This document shows, piece by piece, positions 58,507 to 64,000 of a stretch of 64,000 nt of DNA. This DNA is from Allobosea sp. Root483D1 (GTDB lineage Bacteria; Pseudomonadota; Alphaproteobacteria; Rhizobiales; Beijerinckiaceae), in assembly GCF_001429505.1 (NCBI RefSeq), contig NZ_LMJW01000011.1, positions 344,344-408,343 of the forward strand, read 5' to 3'. Under the pieces are notes generated by a model, which was not told the DNA's origin, searched no databases, and saw only the letters and a list, made by a program, of their open reading frames with translations. The translations under genes were made by a program, and so were the position numbers. Position 1 is the stretch's first letter; each line of letters opens with the position of its first letter.

Positions 58507-58547
58507 CGGGTCGGTAGAGAGAAATCTCTTCCGGCCCGTTCTTTTTT
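58507..58547 (+). terminator. Strong intrinsic terminator
   Basis: CGGGTCGG-TA-GAGAG, loop AAAT, CTCTT-CCGGCCCG form a stem of about 13 pairs with a two-base bulge, followed by TTCTTTTTT. It ends the short transcript starting near 58341. Confidence 0.7.
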
Positions 58548-58722
58548 ATACCGGAATCTCGGGATTCCGTCTAGCTCGCCTGCTTTTCCCGCTCCGACCC
58601 GCGCTCGGCCTGGGCTTCAGTCACGATCCGACTCGCACTGCATGGGGCCTCCGCCATCCGACGAATTGCGGGAAGTTCGTGCGAGGGGCTAGCCTTACCG
58701 GCGATTCGCCTCCGGAGCCGCC

Positions 58723-59613
58723 ATGTCCAGCGATTTCGCCTTGCCGCCCGGCCTCAGGCATCGCCAGGTCGTCGTGCGTGACACCGTGCTGCATGTCGCC
58801 GAGGTCGGCGACGGGCCGGCGGTGCTGCTCCTGCATGGCTGGCCGGAATTCTGGATGAGCTGGCTGCCGCTGATGAACCGGCTGCATGGCGAATTCCGGC
58901 TGATCGCACCCGATCTGCGCGGTTTCGGCGATAGCGGCAAATCATCGGCGCCGCGCAGCGATGTCGGCGCCAACGCTCATGCCGACGACATGGCGGCGCT
59001 GCTGGAGGCGCTCGGTGCCGGCCCTGTCGGCGTCGTCGGCCACGATGTCGGCGCCTATGTCGCGCAGGGGCTGGCGCGGCGCCATCCGCAGCGGGTCGAG
59101 AAGCTCTTGTTCTTCAACTGTCCGACGCCGAGCGTCGGCTCGGCCTGGGTCCGCGACGGCCATGTCAACGAGATCTGGTACCAGTCCTTCCAGCAATTGC
59201 CGCTGGCGGAGCAGCTGATCGGTTCGAGCCGCGAAGCCTGCGCCCTCTATCTCGGGCACTTCCTGACGCATTGGTGCCATCGCAAGGATGCCTTCGCGCC
59301 GGTCTTCGACCTTTGGGTCGAGAATTTCATGAAGCCCGGCAATCTGCGTGGGGGATTCGACTGGTATCGCAGCCAGAATGCGGCGCGGATCGCCGCCATC
59401 GACGGCCACCCGGCGCCGTCCGTGCCGATCCATCAGCGCACAAGGGTGCATTGGGGCCGGCACGATCCGATCCTGAAGTCGGAGTGGTCGACCTTCCTGT
59501 CGCATTATTTCGACGACGTCGAAGTGACCTTCTGTGAGAGCGCCGGCCATTTCGTCCATGTCGAGGCGCCGGACGAGGCGGCGCAGGTCCTGAGCGAGGT
59601 CTTCGCGGACTGA
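58723..59613 (+). CDS. Alpha/beta hydrolase, epoxide hydrolase / haloacid dehalogenase-like
   Basis: 296 residues. The nucleophile is Asp108 in [13 protein letters not shown], the oxyanion motif is LLHGWPEFW and the catalytic His is His276 in [13 protein letters not shown]. An Asp nucleophile with HGWP points to epoxide hydrolases or haloalkane dehalogenases rather than esterases. The cap region (about 135-220) has Trp and Tyr residues ([23 protein letters not shown]) that could bind substrate. Start has CGGAG upstream. Single gene. Confidence 0.87.
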   Translation: MSSDFALPPGLRHRQVVVRDTVLHVAEVGDGPAVLLLHGWPEFWMSWLPLMNRLHGEFRLIAPDLRGFGDSGKSSAPRSDVGANAHADDMAALLEALGAGPVGVVGHDVGAYVAQGLARRHPQRVEKLLFFNCPTPSVGSAWVRDGHVNEIWYQSFQQLPLAEQLIGSSREACALYLGHFLTHWCHRKDAFAPVFDLWVENFMKPGNLRGGFDWYRSQNAARIAAIDGHPAPSVPIHQRTRVHWGRHDPILKSEWSTFLSHYFDDVEVTFCESAGHFVHVEAPDEAAQVLSEVFAD

Positions 59614-59921
59614 GCGGGGCGATTGCCTGCCGCGATCTTCGCCGGTCCCCCTCGTCTTCCAGCCAGAACGCCCTACATGAGCGAAAGGGGCCCTCGCGCG
59701 CGCAAGTCGGCGAAGGATGGACAATGAGGGCGATTCAAAATCTTGTGGTTTTTGAATCGCTTGCCGCAATATCTCGCCGTGAACGAAACCTGATTCTGTG
59801 GGAGTCAGCGATTCGACCCCGCTTCGTTCCGGACTCGTTCTGTTCACGGATCGGGTTGCATTCAGGCCGCCCGACTCGATAGGGCTCGCGGCCGCCCGGA
59901 CTGCAGGAAAGCTCCAGCGTC
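59614..59921. other. 308-base gap before the helicase gene
   Basis: No gene seen. It contains the perfect palindrome GCGATTCAAAA / TTTTGAATCGC (59730-59740 and 59750-59760) with a 9-base loop, a possible operator, terminator or dispersed repeat. The promoter of the helicase gene should be between there and 59921. Confidence 0.5.
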
Positions 59922-62900
59922 TTGATCCAGCCTCGTTCCCTTCCGCCCTCGCTCCGCGCCCGCGGTGTCACAGCGGTGCTCGGCCCGACCAACACCGGCA
60001 AGACCCATCTCGCCATCGAACGGATGGTCGCGCATCCGACCGGCATGATCGGCCTGCCGCTGCGCCTGCTGGCGCGCGAGGTCTATCAACGCGTCGTCGA
60101 CAAGGTCGGCCCGGAGGCTGTCGCGCTGATCACCGGCGAGGAGAAGATCAAGCCGGAGCGGCCGCGGTTCTGGGTTTGCACGGTCGAGGCGATGCCGCGC
60201 GACCTCGCCGTCGATTTCGTCGCGATCGACGAGATCCAGCTTGCCGCCGATCTCGACCGCGGCCATGTCTTCGCCGACCGGCTGCTCAATCATCGCGGCC
60301 GCGAGGAGACCATGCTGATCGGCGCCGGCACGATGCGGCCGCTGATCGAGCAGCTCATTCCCGGCGTCAATGTCGTCTCGCGCCCGCGCCTGTCGAAGCT
60401 CTCCTTCGCCGGCGACCGCAAGATCACCCGCCTGCCGCGGCGCTCGGCCATCGTCGCCTTCTCGGCCGAGGAGGTCTATGCCATTGCCGAATTGATCCGG
60501 CGGCAGAAGGGCGGCGCGGCGGTGGTGCTCGGCGCGCTCTCACCGCGTACGCGAAATGCCCAGGTCGAGATCTACCAGTCGGGCGATGTCGACTATCTCG
60601 TCGCCACTGACGCGATCGGCATGGGGCTCAATCTCGATGTCGATCACATTGCCTTCGCCGGCGACAGCAAGTTCGACGGCCATCATTATCGCAAGCTCAA
60701 CCCGGCCGAGTTCGGCCAGATCGCCGGGCGAGCCGGCCGGCATCTGCGTGACGGCACTTTCGGCACGACCGGGCGCTCGCCGCCTTTCGAGCAGGAACTC
60801 GTCCAGGCGATCGAGGACCATCGCTTCGAATCGGTGCGCCAGGTGCAATGGCGCAATTCCGACCTCGATTTGCGCTCGATTCCCGGGCTGGTCGACAGCC
60901 TCAACGTCCAGCCGCAGGAACAAGGACTGACCCGCGCGCTGATCGCCGAGGACATGACGACGCTGGAAATTCTGGCGCGCGATCAGGATGTGGCGCGACT
61001 TGCACAGGGCAAGCCGGCGGTGTCCCGGCTCTGGGAAGTCTGTGGATTGCCGGATTATCGCAAGATCGCGCCGATGCAGCATGCCGAACTGGCGACGACT
61101 TTGTATCTGAGATTGATGCGCCATGGCCGGCTCGATCCGGACTGGTATGCCGGCCAATTGGCCGCCCTCGACCGCGTCGATGGCGAGATCGACACCCTCT
61201 CGGCCCGCATCTCCCAGGTCCGGACTTGGACCTATGTTGCCAACCGGCCGGACTGGTTGCTCGATCCTGAGCATTGGCAGGGGGTGGCGCGTCTTGTAGA
61301 GGACAGGCTGTCGGACGCTTTGCACGAACGGCTTGCCAGCCGATTCGTCGATCGGCGTACGAGCGTGTTGATGCGTCGCCTGCGGGAGAATGCAATGTTG
61401 GAGGCCGAAGTCACCGCGACCGGCGATGTCCTGGTCGAGGGTCAGCATGTCGGATTGCTGCAGGGCTTCCGTTTCACGGCCGATCCCAAGGCGGGTGGGC
61501 CGGAAGCGAAAGCGCTGAATGCGGCGGCGCTGAAAGCGCTGGCAGGCGAGCTCGAGGCGCGCGCCTCGCGCGTCGTGCTGGCCGGCGACGATGCCTTCGT
61601 GCTCTCGCATGACGGGCTGGTCCGCTGGATCGGCGAGCCGGTGGCGCGCCTGACCGCCGGCGAGAAGGTGCTGGAGCCGCGCCTGCGCCTGATGATCGAC
61701 GATCATCTGCCGGCCCCGGCACGCGAGCAGATCGAGACAAGGCTGGCCGCCTGGCTGAAGCACCACATCACCAAGCTGCTCGGCCCGCTCCAGATCCTGG
61801 AGAATGCCGAGAGCGCCGCCGGCATCGCCCGCGGCATCGCCTATCAGACGGCCGAGGCGCTCGGCGTGCTCGAGCGCGCCAAGGTCGCCGAGGAGATGAA
61901 GACGCTCGACCAGGAAGGTCGTGCGGCGCTGCGCCAGCTCGGCATCCGCTTCGGCGCCTTCCACCTCTATGTGCCGGCGCTGCTGAAACCGGCGCCGCGC
62001 GCGCTTGCCGCCCAGCTCTGGGCGTTGAAGCACGGCAATCCGGAAGCTGCCGGGCTCGACGACATCTCGCATCTCGCCTCCTCCGGCCGGACCTCGTTCC
62101 CGGCCAACAAGGACATTCCGAAGGGGCTCTATCGCGCCGCCGGCTATCGCGTCTGCGGCGAACGGGCGGTGCGCGTCGACATCCTGGAGCGGCTCGCCGA
62201 CCTGATCCGCCCGGCGATCGCCTATCGCCCGGGTGTCACGCTCGGCCAGCCGCCGGTGGGCGCCGCCGATCAGGATGGCTTCGTCGCTACCGGCGCGATG
62301 ACGTCGCTCGTCGGCTGCGCCGGCGAGGACTTCGCCTCGATCCTGCGCTCGCTCGGCTATGTGTCGGTGAAGCGCCCGGGCCCGGCGATCACCGCTGCGC
62401 TCGCCGCCGCGCCGGCGCCTGTCGTCGCCGCTGCGCCGGAAACGGAGGCGTCCGCGGCCGACACGGCCCTGGCGACCGAGCAGGTCGACGCGTTGAACGA
62501 AGCGCCCTCGTCCGATGGCGAGGTCGCGAGCGAAGGCGCTGCCGCCGAAGCGCCGGCAAGCGAAACGGCTGATGTCCCGGTCCTGACCGATGCGGAAGTT
62601 GCCGCGGCGGCTCCTATCGAGGAGGAGGCTGCCAGCCCGGCCGAGCCGGTGCCTGCCGACGCGATGTCGACGCTGGCGTTGCCGAGCGACGAGCCTGCGA
62701 CGGAAGCCGAGACCGAAGCCGAAGTCGAGACCGCGACGGCCGAGCCTGCTGCGGCCGCCGAGGCGGCTTCCCCGGCCGAGCCGGAGCTGATCGAGGTCTG
62801 GCGGCCGCATCGCCATCAGGGTGGGCGGCGTCCCGAGCAGGGGCAGCGTGGCCGCCGACCCGACCGTCGCGCCGGTGCTGCCGAGGCCACTCCCGCTGCG

Positions 62901-63263
62901 GAAGGCGGCGAGGCCAAGCCTGCTGGGCAGCGTCCCAACCGCAATCGCTGGCGCGAAGGTGGCTGGAGCGGCCCGCGCCCGGCCGGCGGCGAGGGCGGCA
63001 AGCCCGCGCCGCAGGAAGGCGCTGGCCGCGCTGCCCAGGGGCGCGACGGGCGTCCCGAGCGCGGTCCGCGGCCGGAGTTCAAGCGGGATGGCGGCCGCCC
63101 TGGTGGTGGCCCGCGCCGCGATGAGCGCGGCGGCAAGGAACAGCGTTTCCAGCAGCCGGCGAGGCCGCGTCCGGCCGAACGCCAGCCCGATCCGGATTCA
63201 CCCTTCGCCAAGCTGCTTGCCCTGAAGGCCCAGCTCGAGGGCAATGACGGGCGCAAGAGCTGA
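59922..63263 (+). CDS. SUV3-like DEXQ-box RNA helicase with long Arg/Gly-rich tail
   Basis: 1113 residues from a TTG start; no better start is in frame. Helicase core motifs: Walker A GPTNTGKTHLAIERM (about 21), DEIQLAAD (Walker B, DEIQ as in mitochondrial SUV3), VATDAIGMGLNLDVD (motif V) and FGQIAGRAGRH (motif VI). The C-terminal 300 residues are low complexity: an Ala/Glu/Pro region (about 825-945) and then an Arg/Gly/Pro region with many RGG-like boxes (GRRPEQGQRGRRPDRRAG onward). Mitochondrial SUV3 works in RNA degradation with PNPase; the tail would bind RNA or degradosome partners. It forms a unit with the S4 gene. Confidence 0.9.
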   Translation: MIQPRSLPPSLRARGVTAVLGPTNTGKTHLAIERMVAHPTGMIGLPLRLLAREVYQRVVDKVGPEAVALITGEEKIKPERPRFWVCTVEAMPRDLAVDFVAIDEIQLAADLDRGHVFADRLLNHRGREETMLIGAGTMRPLIEQLIPGVNVVSRPRLSKLSFAGDRKITRLPRRSAIVAFSAEEVYAIAELIRRQKGGAAVVLGALSPRTRNAQVEIYQSGDVDYLVATDAIGMGLNLDVDHIAFAGDSKFDGHHYRKLNPAEFGQIAGRAGRHLRDGTFGTTGRSPPFEQELVQAIEDHRFESVRQVQWRNSDLDLRSIPGLVDSLNVQPQEQGLTRALIAEDMTTLEILARDQDVARLAQGKPAVSRLWEVCGLPDYRKIAPMQHAELATTLYLRLMRHGRLDPDWYAGQLAALDRVDGEIDTLSARISQVRTWTYVANRPDWLLDPEHWQGVARLVEDRLSDALHERLASRFVDRRTSVLMRRLRENAMLEAEVTATGDVLVEGQHVGLLQGFRFTADPKAGGPEAKALNAAALKALAGELEARASRVVLAGDDAFVLSHDGLVRWIGEPVARLTAGEKVLEPRLRLMIDDHLPAPAREQIETRLAAWLKHHITKLLGPLQILENAESAAGIARGIAYQTAEALGVLERAKVAEEMKTLDQEGRAALRQLGIRFGAFHLYVPALLKPAPRALAAQLWALKHGNPEAAGLDDISHLASSGRTSFPANKDIPKGLYRAAGYRVCGERAVRVDILERLADLIRPAIAYRPGVTLGQPPVGAADQDGFVATGAMTSLVGCAGEDFASILRSLGYVSVKRPGPAITAALAAAPAPVVAAAPETEASAADTALATEQVDALNEAPSSDGEVASEGAAAEAPASETADVPVLTDAEVAAAAPIEEEAASPAEPVPADAMSTLALPSDEPATEAETEAEVETATAEPAAAAEAASPAEPELIEVWRPHRHQGGRRPEQGQRGRRPDRRAGAAEATPAAEGGEAKPAGQRPNRNRWREGGWSGPRPAGGEGGKPAPQEGAGRAAQGRDGRPERGPRPEFKRDGGRPGGGPRRDERGGKEQRFQQPARPRPAERQPDPDSPFAKLLALKAQLEGNDGRKS

Positions 63264-63284
63264 TCGCAGAGATACGGAGGCTGC

Positions 63285-63596
63285 TTGCGCGACGATCGGC
63301 AACGCCTCGACAAATGGCTCTGGTTCGCGCGTTTCGCGCGGACTCGCCCCGCTGCCGTGCGGCTGGTGGAGGAGGGGCATGTCCGGGTTGCAAGCAAGCG
63401 CGTCGAGAACCCGGCCCTCGGGATGAAGCCGGGCGACGTGCTGACGCTCGCTTTGCCGCACGCGACGCTGGTCGTGCGTGTCGCAGCCTTCGCCGAGCGC
63501 CGCGGTTCCTACGAGCAGGCGCAGACGCTGTATGAGGTTTTGAGCGGGGGTGAACGCGGCGATCAGTCGCTTGCGCCGGACGGGTCTGAGGGCTAG
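63285..63596 (+). CDS. S4-domain RNA-binding protein (Hsp15-like)
   Basis: 103 residues, TTG start with CGGAGG five bases upstream. The S4 fold is clear: QRLDKWLWFARFARTRPAAV, LVEEGHVRVASKRV and GDVLTLAL. Hsp15-like proteins bind ribosomal particles with stalled peptidyl-tRNA. It starts 21 bases after the helicase stop. Helicase, S4 protein and fdxA in this order is usual in Hyphomicrobiales. Confidence 0.88.
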   Translation: MRDDRQRLDKWLWFARFARTRPAAVRLVEEGHVRVASKRVENPALGMKPGDVLTLALPHATLVVRVAAFAERRGSYEQAQTLYEVLSGGERGDQSLAPDGSEG

Positions 63597-63697
63597 AGCG
63601 CGTATCGATGTGGGGAGCGCTGGCCCGCCCGCGAAAAATCATCTCGAAACGCACGTTTCGGTGGAAATTCGATCTCGTTTCCGGTCGTGACAGGGCC

Positions 63698-63725
63698 TTG
63701 AAACATTCTCTCGACCCGCTCTAAA
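63698..63725 (+). promoter_or_regulatory. Probable fdxA promoter
   Basis: TTGAAA (63698-63703), 16-base spacer and TCTAAA (63720-63725), 30 bases before the fdxA start codon. Confidence 0.5.
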
Positions 63726-63755
63726 GAAGCGCCGGCCGATCGGAAGGACAGCGCC

Positions 63756-64000
63756 ATGACCTATGTGGTCACCGAGAACTGCATCAAGTGCAAATACATG
63801 GACTGCGTCGAAGTCTGCCCGGTCGACTGCTTCTATGAAGGTGAGAACTTCCTCGTCATCCATCCCGACGAGTGCATCGATTGCGGCGTCTGCGAGCCGG
63901 AATGCCCGGCCGAGGCGATCAAGCCCGACACCGAGCCCGGCCTCGACAGCTGGCTGCAGGTCAACGCGAAGTTCGCCGCAAGCTGGCCGAATATCACGCA
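63756..64000 (+). CDS. fdxA: Ferredoxin FdxA ([3Fe-4S][4Fe-4S], 7Fe type), 5' part
   Basis: 81 codons to the end of the window; the gene continues beyond. The protein starts [20 protein letters not shown] and has Cys ligands in C-x2-C-x4-C and then [16 protein letters not shown], the arrangement of bacterial seven-iron ferredoxins. The following [20 protein letters not shown] is also diagnostic of FdxA. It carries electrons at low potential in the cytoplasm; partners unknown. AAGGA precedes the ATG. Confidence 0.95.
   Translation, partial: MTYVVTENCIKCKYMDCVEVCPVDCFYEGENFLVIHPDECIDCGVCEPECPAEAIKPDTEPGLDSWLQVNAKFAASWPNIT

Noticed and set aside
57121..58722. An integrated prophage or transposon in the low-GC stretch.
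   Set aside because: No integrase, transposase, terminal repeats or target-site duplication could be seen; I kept only the statement of atypical composition.
60540..62816. A 758-codon minus-strand frame opposite the helicase.
   Set aside because: Antisense shadow of the SUV3-like gene.

Overview
The window is high-GC chromosomal DNA with dense, short-spaced genes. The gene content (CpdR, aerobic cobaltochelatase CobS/CobT, SUV3-type helicase followed by an S4 protein and FdxA, TorF-type porin, ROSE-like heat-shock leader, an mmgR/suhB-like small RNA) points to an alphaproteobacterium of the order Hyphomicrobiales (Rhizobiales). Bosea or a near relative is my best guess from gene style; it is not proven.

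Layout. 1-4.3 kb: end of a TorF porin, an AraC regulator divergent from a fosmidomycin-resistance-like MFS exporter, a DEDDh exonuclease and a 2-keto-4-pentenoate hydratase-like protein. 4.4-11.6 kb: secA (minus), then a parvulin, argJ, a DMT exporter, a lipoprotein and a MutT-type Nudix enzyme (plus). 11.7-17.9 kb: gltB-gltD glutamate synthase (minus). 18.6-26.9 kb: threonine aldolase, a secreted Tyr/Gly-rich protein, Hsp20 with a ROSE-like leader, an alpha/beta hydrolase, hisN, an sRNA, N-formylglutamate amidohydrolase, cpdR, tRNA-Val, maleylacetoacetate isomerase and a PagL-like outer-membrane protein. 27.4-32.5 kb (minus): a five-gene unit of an amidohydrolase and a complete polyamine/opine-type ABC importer.

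32.7-50.5 kb is the most unusual part. On the minus strand an oligopeptide-type importer (fused ATPase, binding protein, two permeases) runs with overlaps into a GT4 glycosyltransferase and a polysaccharide deacetylase, followed by a MurG-like glycosyltransferase. Divergent from it, on the plus strand, are a 924-residue ABC-exporter-like protein whose nucleotide-binding domain has lost essentially every catalytic motif, a stand-alone cyclic-nucleotide-binding protein, and a membrane / [2Fe-2S] / class III cyclase fusion that has lost its substrate-specifying and transition-state residues. A methyltransferase-like protein, a GT4 and another MurG-like glycosyltransferase follow. I propose this as a redox-sensing pseudo-enzyme module tied to envelope glycan synthesis; that function is inference.

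50.6-64 kb: cobS and cobT separated by a GFA protein and a GNAT acetyltransferase, a phytase/esterase-like protein, rpmB, a DUF3108 protein, a small island of atypical composition (57.1-58.6 kb) with an unrecognised protein and a possible 28-residue small gene that has its own promoter and terminator, an epoxide-hydrolase-like enzyme, a SUV3-like helicase with a long Arg/Gly tail, an S4 protein and fdxA cut by the window end. Several intergenic gaps hold long inverted repeats of the kind dispersed through rhizobial genomes. I see no insertion sequence, prophage, rRNA or CRISPR array.
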